Origin: Chloroflexota bacterium
GTDB lineage: Bacteria; Chloroflexota; Anaerolineae; Anaerolineales; Villigracilaceae
Direction of reading: 5' to 3'
Assembly: GCA_026389975.1 (NCBI GenBank)
Contig: JAPLGV010000119.1
Location: forward strand, 1 to 5,251
DNA length: 5,251 nucleotides
How positions within the stretch are numbered: position 1 is the first letter of the stretch; the number at the start of each line of letters is the position of its first letter. The position numbers and the translations under genes are program-made. Positions 1-4,792 of the stretch are shown here, in pieces. The notes beneath the pieces are model-generated. The model made no database searches and was not told the origin of the DNA. It worked only from the letters and a program-made list of their open reading frames with translations.

Positions 1-1074
1 GGCTTTGCCGAGAAATTCGCCGGTGCTTGTCTGAGACTGGCCGAGTTTCCTGCCAGCCGTGATGTCGGTATCGCCGGAAGCAAAACCGGCGTCCGGGATT
101 TGCTGACGCGCCGGGCCGGAGAACACAGCCACCGCTGCTGGACGGACCGATGAACTGCCACCTGTCTGCGGGGGCGTGATCGTCTCCGGTATCTGGATCC
201 CAGCTTCCTGCGCAGCGCCCATCAGCGCTTCAGTCATCGCCGCCGCGCTTTGGAAGCGATCATCGGCGCGTTTGGCTAGGGCCTTGAGCGCCACACGCTC
301 GAACGGTTCCGGAATGCTAGGGTCATACATGCGCGGCATCGGCAGGGGATCGTTGATGTGCTTCATCAAGATTGCCAGCGGCGTATCGGCATCAAAGGGG
401 ACGGTGCCGGTCAATGCCTCGTAATAGGCAATTCCCAGGGAGTAAATGTCGCTGCGCACATCGCAGTGACCATCCAGGCCCTGTTCGGGGGCCATGTAGC
501 TCAGGGTGCCCATCAACGCACCTGAGACGGTGTACTGCGTCCCGCCGACGATCTGGGCGATGCCGAAATCGGTAAGCACGGCCTGGCCGCGCCTGGTCAG
601 CATGATGTTGGCCGGTTTCAGGTCACGGTGGATGATACCTTCGCCGTGGGCATAGGACAGTCCATCCAGCACATCGCTGAAGATGCGTACCGTTTCTCCC
701 AGCGGCAGGCGTTCACCGCGTACCCGCATGGCATTCAAATAAGCCTTGAGCGTATCGCCTTCGAGCAGTTCCATGACCATGTAGTACAGGTCATCCTGCG
801 CGTCGAAGTCGTAGATTTGGACAATATGGGGATGCCGCAAAGCAGCCACTGCGCGCGCTTCCCGTCGGAAGCGCGCCAGGAACTCCACCTCTTCTACCAG
901 GTCGGAGCGCAGGATCTTGATCGCCACGTAACGATCAAGCTGCGGATGGTAGGCTTTATAAACCTGTGCCATCCCGCCGCGTCCCAGCGGTTCGAGGATG
1001 CGGTATTTGCCGAGGTTTTGTCCTTCCAGATATATGGGAGCCATTTCGTTTTTCTTTGCGTGTTTTGCGTCCAT
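1..1074 (-). CDS. Ser/Thr protein kinase (PknB-like), 3' end outside window
   Basis: Eukaryote-like Ser/Thr protein kinase that would phosphorylate proteins on Ser/Thr using ATP. The open frame covers 358 codons and runs off the left edge without a stop. Counting from the ATG at 1074, these kinase motifs are present: glycine loop LGRGGMAQVY (30-39), ATP-binding Lys in VAIK (K53), the helix-C Glu (E72), catalytic loop HRDLKPAN (149-156, catalytic D151), Mg-binding DFG (169-171) and APE (195-197). All catalytic residues are intact, so the enzyme should be active. The kinase fold ends near residue 285; the visible remainder is a Gly/Ser/Pro/Thr-rich linker, and no membrane segment is reached before the edge. 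Start choice is uncertain: in-frame ATGs at 1083 and 1044 are possible and none has a strong Shine-Dalgarno; 1074 has a weak GGA 8 nt upstream, while 1044 (MAPIYLEG) gives the short N-terminus usual in the family. An in-frame TAG lies upstream. The gene follows the FHA regulator on the same strand. Confidence 0.93.
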   Translation of the reverse strand, partial: MDAKHAKKNEMAPIYLEGQNLGKYRILEPLGRGGMAQVYKAYHPQLDRYVAIKILRSDLVEEVEFLARFRREARAVAALRHPHIVQIYDFDAQDDLYYMVMELLEGDTLKAYLNAMRVRGERLPLGETVRIFSDVLDGLSYAHGEGIIHRDLKPANIMLTRRGQAVLTDFGIAQIVGGTQYTVSGALMGTLSYMAPEQGLDGHCDVRSDIYSLGIAYYEALTGTVPFDADTPLAILMKHINDPLPMPRMYDPSIPEPFERVALKALAKRADDRFQSAAAMTEALMGAAQEAGIQIPETITPPQTGGSSSVRPAAVAVFSGPARQQIPDAGFASGDTDITAGRKLGQSQTSTGEFLGKA

Positions 1075-1162
1075 AGGTTTCATCCGATGCAGATGATACC
1101 TGAGGCGGCCGGAATCAACCTATCAACTGGCTAACATCGGGCTACTGGGTTGCGATGAGGAG

Positions 1163-1191
1163 ATTATCAAATCGGCGGGAATATGTCTGAA
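1163..1191 (-). promoter_or_regulatory. candidate sigma70-like promoter for the kinase gene
   Basis: On the minus strand TTCAGA (1186-1191, four of six matches to TTGACA) is followed after exactly 17 nt by GATAAT (1163-1168, five of six matches to TATAAT). Transcription would start near 1156 and leave an untranslated leader of about 80 nt before the kinase ATG at 1074. A promoter here would let the kinase be expressed apart from the FHA gene about 380 bp upstream. It was found by eye only, and such matches occur by chance in AT-rich gaps. Confidence 0.35.
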
Positions 1192-1207
1192 ATAAGCCTT
1201 GCAATGG

Positions 1208-1223
1208 TTTACAGGGTACTGCG
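1208..1223 (-). repeat. short third copy of one end of the 91-bp repeat
   Basis: On the plus strand ACAGGGTACTGCG (1211-1223) is identical to 1266-1278, the end of repeat copy A, and lies 55 bp from it in the same orientation. Its flanking TTT also matches the corresponding end of copy B: over 18 bases, 16 agree with the reverse complement of the copy B end. It could be a remnant of a third, truncated element or a recurring end motif. A 13-base match alone could occur by chance in a window of this size; the position exactly at an element end is what makes it notable. Confidence 0.4.
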
Positions 1224-1265
1224 TCCCGTACTGGAACCGGGACTAACACGTAAATATTTGAACCC

Positions 1266-1356
1266 ACAGGGTACTGCGAAAATATCCGATCCAAAATCCC
1301 GTTATTTCCGAGTCTTTCGATACAGAAAAGTCCATAGATTTGTGCAAGAAGCAGTA
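1266..1356 (-). repeat. 91-bp dispersed repeat, copy A
   Basis: The reverse complement of this stretch aligns without gaps to 3358-3448. I count 79 identical bases of 91 (87%), with the first 24 and a later block (ATATTTTCGCAGTAC) fully identical. The element begins TACTGC and has GCAGTA near its other end, so it carries short inverted ends, but I see no target duplication. It lies 97 nt past the stop of the FHA gene, in sense with that gene and with the kinase downstream. It is probably non-coding: in the sense frame that is open in copy A, most differences change the amino acid and one gives a stop in copy B. Identity and mobility of the element are unknown to me. Confidence 0.85.
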
Positions 1357-1453
1357 AATCGTCGTTTTTTTCCTTACTTTTTGGCCGCTTCAGTTCAGAA
1401 ATTTATACGAGGAGCAGACCATTAACTTCGTTCAGGGTATGCCTTTGCAAGAC

Positions 1454-2068
1454 TTATGCTGCCATCAGTTTGTATCCCAGCCCACGCACGGTGAAAAGCA
1501 ATTGCGGATTGGCTGGGTCGAGTTCAATGCGCGTCCGCAGGCGGCGGACCAGGTTTTCGATCTGGTAGTCAAATATTCCACCGGCCTCGTATTCCGGCCA
1601 GACGGCGTGTCCGATGTCATTTTTCGAGCAGACCTGACAACGGCGTTCGTAGAGATAGGCCAGCAGTAGATATTCCTTGGGTGAGAGGCTGACCGCTTTG
1701 CGGTTTACGCGCACCACTCCGGCCGTGGTATCCACTTCCAGGTCGGGGACGGGATTTTCGCGCGTGGTCGTATCGGGGTCGTGGAAGATAAACGTCACGT
1801 CCCCCACCTTGATGCTGTCACCGTCACGCAGGTTCATCGCCGTGATGATCCGTTCCCCGTTCAGGTAAGTCCCGTTGGTGGAACCTAGATCTTCCACAAA
1901 CCAGCGGCGTCCCTCCCGGCGGATGCGGGTGTTCTCGCGTGAAATGCTCTTACTGGCGATGACGACATCGCATTCCATGGCGCGTCCGATGGTGGCGGCT
2001 TGCGCTGGCAGGCGGTGTTCCTGACCATTTGGGTCGGTGAGAAATGGGCCGGCATTATCTAGGGGCAT
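1454..2068 (-). CDS. FHA domain-winged helix transcriptional regulator
   Basis: One-component regulator of 204 aa. Residues about 8-97 form a forkhead-associated (FHA) domain that would bind phosphothreonine peptides: IGR (27-29), SISR (41-44) and DLGSTNGTYLNG (60-71) are visible. The usual His of the SRxHA motif is replaced by Asn (N46). Residues about 108-204 form an OmpR/PhoB-type winged helix: LSPKEYLLLAYL (128-139), NLVRRLRTRIE and the terminal wing VRGLGYKL. A CxxC (C144, C147) sits in the turn where relatives usually have a GRVVSR-like sequence. The order FHA then winged helix is the reverse of mycobacterial EmbR. There is no receiver domain and no membrane segment, so it is cytoplasmic. 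The neighbouring Ser/Thr kinase downstream is the natural partner: phosphorylation would create the FHA ligand. It is transcribed divergently from pfk, so pfk and its own gene are plausible targets (inference). The start ATG is preceded by a purine-rich GAGAGAG stretch. Confidence 0.93.
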   Translation of the reverse strand: MPLDNAGPFLTDPNGQEHRLPAQAATIGRAMECDVVIASKSISRENTRIRREGRRWFVEDLGSTNGTYLNGERIITAMNLRDGDSIKVGDVTFIFHDPDTTTRENPVPDLEVDTTAGVVRVNRKAVSLSPKEYLLLAYLYERRCQVCSKNDIGHAVWPEYEAGGIFDYQIENLVRRLRTRIELDPANPQLLFTVRGLGYKLMAA

Positions 2069-2092
2069 AGCTCTCTCGAGTTCTCTCTTTTC

Positions 2093-2121
2093 TTGGTAAT
2101 TATACTCGCGAGGGTTATAAT
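2093..2121 (+). promoter_or_regulatory. sigma70-like promoter of the phosphofructokinase gene
   Basis: TTGGTA (2093-2098) and a perfect TATAAT (2116-2121) are separated by exactly 17 nt. A start near 2128 gives a leader of about 37 nt before the ATG at 2165. The spacer contains the palindrome CTCGCGAG (2105-2112) and the minus-strand -10 box of the FHA gene (2099-2104). A protein bound there, or RNA polymerase at one promoter, would affect both directions. Confidence 0.65.
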
Positions 2122-2127
2122 TGCCGC
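2099..2127 (-). promoter_or_regulatory. candidate promoter of the FHA regulator gene
   Basis: A perfect minus-strand -10 box TATAAT (2099-2104) lies 30 bp before the FHA gene start at 2068. The hexamer 17 nt upstream, GCGGCA (2122-2127), matches TTGACA at only three positions, so the promoter may be weak or need an activator. It overlaps the divergent pfk promoter: the two -10 boxes flank the palindrome CTCGCGAG (2105-2112). Confidence 0.5.
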
Positions 2128-2152
2128 CAATTGCACTTATATTTCTTTTATG

Positions 2153-2158
2153 AAGGAG
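2153..2158 (+). promoter_or_regulatory. Shine-Dalgarno AAGGAG that fixes the pfk start
   Basis: AAGGAG ends 6 nt before the ATG at 2165, an ideal distance. This selects 2165 over in-frame ATGs at 2150 (upstream of the site) and 2159 (touching it), and over a TTG at 2093 that lies in the -35 box. The protein then begins MSRKKPGVIGILTGGG, the usual short N-terminus of the family. Confidence 0.85.
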
Positions 2159-2164
2159 ATGAAA

Positions 2165-3349
2165 ATGAGCAGGAAAAAACCGGGAGTAATTGGTATTCTA
2201 ACTGGCGGCGGCGACGTGCCGGGACTGAATCCGGCTATCCGCGCCGTTACTATTCGTGCTTTACGCGAAGGGTACAAGGTGATTGGCCTGCGGCGCGGTT
2301 GGGCAGGGGTGACAGAAATCATCCGTGATAAGGGAACAGACAACAGCAACAACTACCAATTCTTAACCGAAGAAATTGTCTCGCGCGCGGGGCGCACCGG
2401 CGGTACTTTCCTGCACACCTCGCGCACGAAACCGAGCAAGATGAATAAAGATGATGTGCCGGTGCACTTGAAGGACAAGTACAATGCCGATGAGAATGAC
2501 CTGACTCCCGAGGTTTTGAAGAATCTGGATTGGCTGGGTGTTGATTATCTGATCCCGATTGGGGGTGACGATACCCTGAGCTACGCCGTGCGCCTGTACC
2601 AGGAGGGCTTGAAAGTCATTGCCATCCCTAAAACGATGGATAACGATGTGCCGGGTACCGATTATTGTATCGGCTTCAGCACCTGTGTCACACGCACGAT
2701 TGCGCTGACCAACAGTCTACGCACCATCGCCGGATCGCACGAACGCTTTTTGGTGCTGGAAGTCTTCGGGCGCTATGCTGGTTTTACCGCCATGTTGCCT
2801 ACGATGGCAGGTGCAGCACACCGCTGTGTGATCCCAGAATACAAGTTCAACATCGAGAAATTGACCGAGTTGTTGATCTATGACCGCAACCACAACCCAA
2901 GCCACTACTCGGTGGTGCTGGTTTCGGAGGGCGCAATGTTCGAAGGTGGGGAGATGGTCTTTGCCGACCGCTCGACAGACGCGTACGGTCATGCCAGGTT
3001 GGGCGGTATTGGCGACTTGGTGGAACTTTCCGCGAAACACAACAATGGCAAGACGATCAACACCATTGACCAGAAACTGGGCTACATGGTGCGCGGTGGC
3101 GACCCGGACGCGATTGATTCGGTCGTCCCGATGGCATTCGGCAACCTGGCGCTCGACCTGCTCCTGAAAAGCCTCCATGGGCGACTGGTGGTGCTCAAGA
3201 ATGGCCGCTATGACAATATGCCCCTGGATGTGGTCACCGGCACGAAGAAGGTCGTCAATGTGGATCATTTCTATGATATTGAGCGCTACCGCCCCAAGTA
3301 TGAGAATTTTGAAATGAAGCCGCTCTTCATCATGACCAGCGAAGGTTGA
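2165..3349 (+). CDS. phosphofructokinase, PFK-A family, probably PPi-dependent
   Basis: Cytoplasmic glycolytic enzyme of 394 aa that phosphorylates fructose 6-phosphate to fructose 1,6-bisphosphate. Family motifs in order: GGGDVPGLN (14-22), GGDDT (133-137), PKTMDND (155-161, catalytic base D159), EVFGRYAG for substrate binding, and LGYMVRGGDP near the C-terminus. Two positions predict the phosphoryl donor: ATP enzymes such as E. coli PfkA have Gly in GGDG and Gly in PGTIDND, whereas here they are Asp (D136) and Lys (K156), the pair established for pyrophosphate-dependent enzymes. PPi use makes the step reversible, so the enzyme could serve glycolysis and gluconeogenesis. The length exceeds the roughly 320 aa of E. 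coli PfkA; an extra segment lies around residues 85-120. The gene is monocistronic, with its own promoter and, after a 91-bp repeat, a strong hairpin terminator. It is divergent from the FHA regulator. Family assignment is secure; the donor is inferred from two residues. Confidence 0.95.
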   Translation: MSRKKPGVIGILTGGGDVPGLNPAIRAVTIRALREGYKVIGLRRGWAGVTEIIRDKGTDNSNNYQFLTEEIVSRAGRTGGTFLHTSRTKPSKMNKDDVPVHLKDKYNADENDLTPEVLKNLDWLGVDYLIPIGGDDTLSYAVRLYQEGLKVIAIPKTMDNDVPGTDYCIGFSTCVTRTIALTNSLRTIAGSHERFLVLEVFGRYAGFTAMLPTMAGAAHRCVIPEYKFNIEKLTELLIYDRNHNPSHYSVVLVSEGAMFEGGEMVFADRSTDAYGHARLGGIGDLVELSAKHNNGKTINTIDQKLGYMVRGGDPDAIDSVVPMAFGNLALDLLLKSLHGRLVVLKNGRYDNMPLDVVTGTKKVVNVDHFYDIERYRPKYENFEMKPLFIMTSEG

Positions 3350-3357
3350 TTGAAAAA

Positions 3358-3448
3358 TACTGCTTCTTGCACAAATCTATGTACTTTTCTGCATCGAAGG
3401 GCACGAAACTAACGGGATTGTGATTCAGATATTTTCGCAGTACTCTGT
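3358..3448 (+). repeat. 91-bp dispersed repeat, copy B
   Basis: This copy starts 9 nt after the pfk stop and ends 3 nt before the terminator hairpin, so it should form most of the pfk 3' untranslated region. It aligns without gaps to the reverse complement of 1266-1356, with 79 of 91 bases identical. Differences cluster in the middle and near the far end; the first 24 bases are unchanged. It starts TACTGC and contains GCAGTA near its end. The longest ATG frame on the sense strand here is 14 codons, so it is unlikely to encode a protein. Both copies lie downstream of, and in sense with, a gene. Confidence 0.85.
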
Positions 3449-3451
3449 AAA

Positions 3452-3492
3452 ACTCAAAAGCGCCCCGAACTCACTTCGGGACGCTTTTGAGT
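3452..3492. terminator. bidirectional hairpin terminator between pfk and the 44-aa gene
   Basis: ACTCAAAAGCG-C-CCCGAA (3452-3469) pairs with TTCGGG-A-CGCTTTTGAGT (3475-3492): 17 base pairs, one C/A mismatch and a 5-nt loop. The GC-rich core is flanked by A4 and T4 tracts inside the stem. On the minus strand the stem is followed by further T (GAGTTTTACAG), giving a good U-tract; on the plus strand the run T4 is in the stem itself. It sits between two convergent genes and can end both transcripts. Confidence 0.82.
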
Positions 3493-3503
3493 CAACAGCA
3501 GAT

Positions 3504-3638
3504 TCAAGCCGTTTTCATAATTAAAATGATTAGCACGGCTGCGCAGGAAAGGATGCAAGTCATTAAGACGATCGTCGTTGCAATAATCACGGCTTTGCCA
3601 TGATCTTTGCCCTTTTGGGGCGTGATTGCCTCGTTCAT
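3504..3638 (-). CDS. 44-aa single-pass membrane protein, function unknown
   Basis: Short reading frame with a perfect Shine-Dalgarno AGGAGG (3644-3649) 5 nt before the ATG at 3638. The product starts with a polar, charged segment (MNEAITPQKGKDHGK, 1-15) and continues with one hydrophobic stretch of about 26 residues (16-41) containing two cysteines (C28, C32), ending in MKTA. This is the pattern of a small inner-membrane protein with one transmembrane helix. I recognise no family. It has its own unit: terminators lie on both sides (3731-3756 upstream, ending the hydrogenase operon, and 3452-3492 downstream). The ribosome-binding site lies in a 6-bp hairpin (3638-3653), which may reduce translation. 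That it is real rests on the ideal ribosome-binding site, the coherent hydrophobic segment and the terminator directly after the stop; no homologue was checked. Confidence 0.72.
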   Translation of the reverse strand: MNEAITPQKGKDHGKAVIIATTIVLMTCILSCAAVLIILIMKTA

Positions 3639-3653
3639 TTCAGCCTCCTGAAA
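3638..3653 (-). promoter_or_regulatory. hairpin holding the ribosome-binding site of the 44-aa gene
   Basis: On the minus strand TTTCAG (3653-3648) pairs perfectly with CTGAAA (3643-3638), with the loop GAGG. The Shine-Dalgarno AGGAGG spans the 5' arm and the loop, and the last paired base is the A of the start codon. Such a structure could modulate translation, but a 6-bp AU-rich stem is not very stable. Confidence 0.45.
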
Positions 3654-3663
3654 AGAGAACCTG

Positions 3664-3676
3664 TTAAGTCACTTAA
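3664..3676. promoter_or_regulatory. 13-bp palindrome upstream of the 44-aa gene
   Basis: TTAAGT-C-ACTTAA is a perfect inverted repeat around one central base, 26 bp upstream of the small gene's start. It touches a minus-strand TATATT (3675-3680) that resembles a -10 box, though no fitting -35 box is present at 16-18 nt. It could be an operator; no regulator is identified. Confidence 0.3.
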
Positions 3677-3730
3677 TATACGGTTTATTCCTGTCACGGT
3701 TGCGCCTCGGGGCTGGTTGCTTTGCGAGTC

Positions 3731-3756
3731 AATAAAACCGCGCCACGCGGCGCGGT
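3731..3756 (-). terminator. intrinsic terminator of the hydrogenase operon
   Basis: On the minus strand ACCGCGCC (3756-3749) pairs with GGCGCGGT (3744-3737) around a 4-nt loop, an 8-bp stem almost all G-C, followed by TTTTATT. It lies 40 nt after the stop of the CNBD gene, so it marks the end of the operon that includes hydrogenase large subunit, protease and CNBD protein. Confidence 0.88.
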
Positions 3757-3795
3757 CTAAAGATAAAGGCCGGGATTGCTCCCTTCGCTCGAATA

Positions 3796-4254
3796 TCAAG
3801 CTCTGGCGGCGGCCAATTCCACCTGGGTGTATTTCAGGCGTTCCAGCACGGCAGTTGCCACGTTGCACATCAACGCGTAGCCAAGCAATTTATCCACCTG
3901 CATCAGGGCGCGTACAGCCTCCCCGTCAATTTCCACAACCTTGGCGGGGAGGGTCGCCCGGGCGGACGAAATGTAGACATACGGTTCGATGAGCGACGAG
4001 ACCCCCAGCATCTCGCCCGGGGCAATTGAGCCGACCAGGGCATTGGAAATGGCTCCTTCGCCGCCGCCGCTGTAGACGAGGTCCACATCGCCTTCGAGCA
4101 GGAGGATGAGTTTGGTGGCGGGGGTGTTTTCCTTCACCAGGAGGGTCTCTTTGGGATAAGTCTTTTCTTCGGCAATCATGGCAATCGCCTTGAGCTGGTC
4201 ATCCGTGAGCAGGGCAAAGAAGGGATAACGCCGTAAGAGTTCAATGGAAATCAT
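3796..4254 (-). CDS. stand-alone cyclic-nucleotide-binding-fold (CNBD) protein
   Basis: Small cytoplasmic protein of 152 aa with the Crp/Fnr sensor fold and no DNA-binding domain. The pattern follows family order: PFFALLTDDQLKAIA (11-25), the strand region LLVKENTPATKLILLLEG (38-55), GEMLG (80-84), and a C-terminal helix (about 110-152) where Crp dimerises; it stops before the helix-turn-helix. In the phosphate-binding cassette the key residues of E. coli Crp appear lost: Crp GEL (with Glu72) aligns to GVS (84-86), and Crp Arg82 aligns to Ile95. Classic cAMP binding is therefore unlikely, and the ligand is unknown. A glycine-rich loop (SGGGEG, 62-67) replaces a beta turn. The gene begins 10 nt after the protease stop; its Shine-Dalgarno (AAGGAG, 4261-4266) overlaps that stop codon, so the two are probably translationally coupled. 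Its place in a hydrogenase operon suggests an accessory or regulatory role for the hydrogenase (inference). Confidence 0.88.
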   Translation of the reverse strand: MISIELLRRYPFFALLTDDQLKAIAMIAEEKTYPKETLLVKENTPATKLILLLEGDVDLVYSGGGEGAISNALVGSIAPGEMLGVSSLIEPYVYISSARATLPAKVVEIDGEAVRALMQVDKLLGYALMCNVATAVLERLKYTQVELAAARA

Positions 4255-4264
4255 ATCTCTCTCC

Positions 4265-4738
4265 TTATTTTAGTTGAATCAATTGTAGCACAGCCTCCAC
4301 CGCTTGAGGTACAGCCGCTTCGACCGGCGGAGATAGTGTTTCGGAGAAATCGTAGACGTTCTCGGCCTCGATGGCGACGATGAGCACATCCTCGTCGCGG
4401 GGCAGGGGGATGTCCATACTGCGGCCCACGTTCAGCGCGTTGTGCAGGGACGTGTCGTGCGCCGAGGCGGAGTGACCGGCCGTCAGGTCTGGGATGTCAC
4501 TTAACGCGAATTGGCTGACGGTCCCGATAGGTTTCTCTCCGGTGAAAATGGAATCTACCATGATGACGCGCTCACAGCCGGTCAGCCGTTCCATCAAGCT
4601 CAGTCCGCCCAATGCAACGCAGTCCACCTCGACATCGGGCTTGTTAGCCGTTATACGGGCAATTTCCTCCACCACGCGCCAGCCGACGCCGTCGTCACCT
4701 AAAATGGGGTTGCCTAATCCGATCACCAGAGTTTTCAT
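4265..4738 (-). CDS. [NiFe] hydrogenase maturation protease (HycI/HoxW type, M52)
   Basis: Endopeptidase of 157 aa, near the family's usual 150-165, that removes the C-terminal tail of the hydrogenase large subunit after nickel insertion. It begins with the family signature GLGNPILGDDGVG (7-19). The three metal-sensing positions of E. coli HybD (Glu16, Asp62, His93) correspond here to D16, D62 (in MVDSI) and H94 (in SAHDTSL); Asp instead of Glu at position 16 is common in the family. Its likely substrate is encoded directly upstream: the large subunit ends DPCFGCATH plus a 28-residue tail. The start ATG has no Shine-Dalgarno and is preceded by an AACCTTCA stretch that repeats an arm of the upstream hairpin, so translation may depend on coupling or RNA structure. 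It is followed after 10 nt by the CNBD gene. The family call is firm; the exact gene name (hoxW, frcD, hycI-like) cannot be fixed from this window. Confidence 0.94.
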   Translation of the reverse strand: MKTLVIGLGNPILGDDGVGWRVVEEIARITANKPDVEVDCVALGGLSLMERLTGCERVIMVDSIFTGEKPIGTVSQFALSDIPDLTAGHSASAHDTSLHNALNVGRSMDIPLPRDEDVLIVAIEAENVYDFSETLSPPVEAAVPQAVEAVLQLIQLK

Positions 4739-4741
4739 GTC

Positions 4742-4792
4742 TGAAGGTTAAAAAGATGGAAGGTTGACGCACATGTGGTCATCAACCTTCCA
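4742..4792 (-). terminator. intra-operon terminator-like hairpin, possible attenuator
   Basis: In the 64-bp gap between large subunit and protease, TGGAAGGTTGA (minus strand, 4792-4782) pairs perfectly over 11 bp with TCAACCTTCCA (4767-4757), followed by TC and five T (4754-4750): a textbook intrinsic terminator. A third segment, AACCTTCA (4749-4742), repeats the 3' arm and could pair with the first arm instead. It ends 3 nt before the protease ATG. The loop contains the palindrome CACATGTG (4770-4777). Partial termination would give more large subunit than protease, fitting their unequal need. Confidence 0.65.

Larger units (their letters stand above)
1075..1453. other. 379-bp gap between FHA regulator and kinase genes
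   Basis: I see no convincing gene on either strand. Starting from the FHA gene's stop, the gap holds an AT-rich stretch with A/T homopolymers (around 1360-1385), the 91-bp repeat copy A (1266-1356), a small hairpin (GTCCCG 1223-1228 pairing with CGGGAC 1238-1243, 9-nt loop, no T-run), a 16-bp fragment matching one end of the repeat (1208-1223), and a possible kinase promoter (1163-1191). A plus-strand open frame of 80 codons (1183-1425) crosses the repeat; it lacks a good ribosome-binding site, and the same frame has a stop in repeat copy B. The gap is long for this otherwise compact window, and the repeat accounts for much of it. Confidence 0.6.

Noticed and set aside
532..544. 13-base match to 1216-1228 near the repeat fragment
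   Set aside because: It lies inside the conserved kinase coding sequence, shares little flanking sequence, and one such match is expected by chance in a window of this size.
628..1134. Plus-strand open frame of 168 codons
   Set aside because: It is the antisense shadow of the kinase gene, whose minus-strand frame carries all kinase motifs.
1183..1425. Plus-strand open frame of 80 codons across repeat copy A
   Set aside because: No good ribosome-binding site and no recognisable motif. The corresponding frame in copy B has a stop; 6 of 12 differences fall at third positions, too weak an excess to argue for coding.
2093..2164. Upstream in-frame TTG start for the phosphofructokinase
   Set aside because: It would begin in the -35 box of the promoter, and the ideal Shine-Dalgarno at 2153-2158 points to the ATG at 2165.
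2717..3268. Minus-strand open frame of 183 codons
   Set aside because: Antisense to the phosphofructokinase gene, which has clear motifs, promoter and Shine-Dalgarno.
3382..3426. 14-codon ATG frame in repeat copy B (31 codons in copy A)
   Set aside because: Most differences between copies change the amino acid and the frames end at different places, so this does not look like a conserved peptide.
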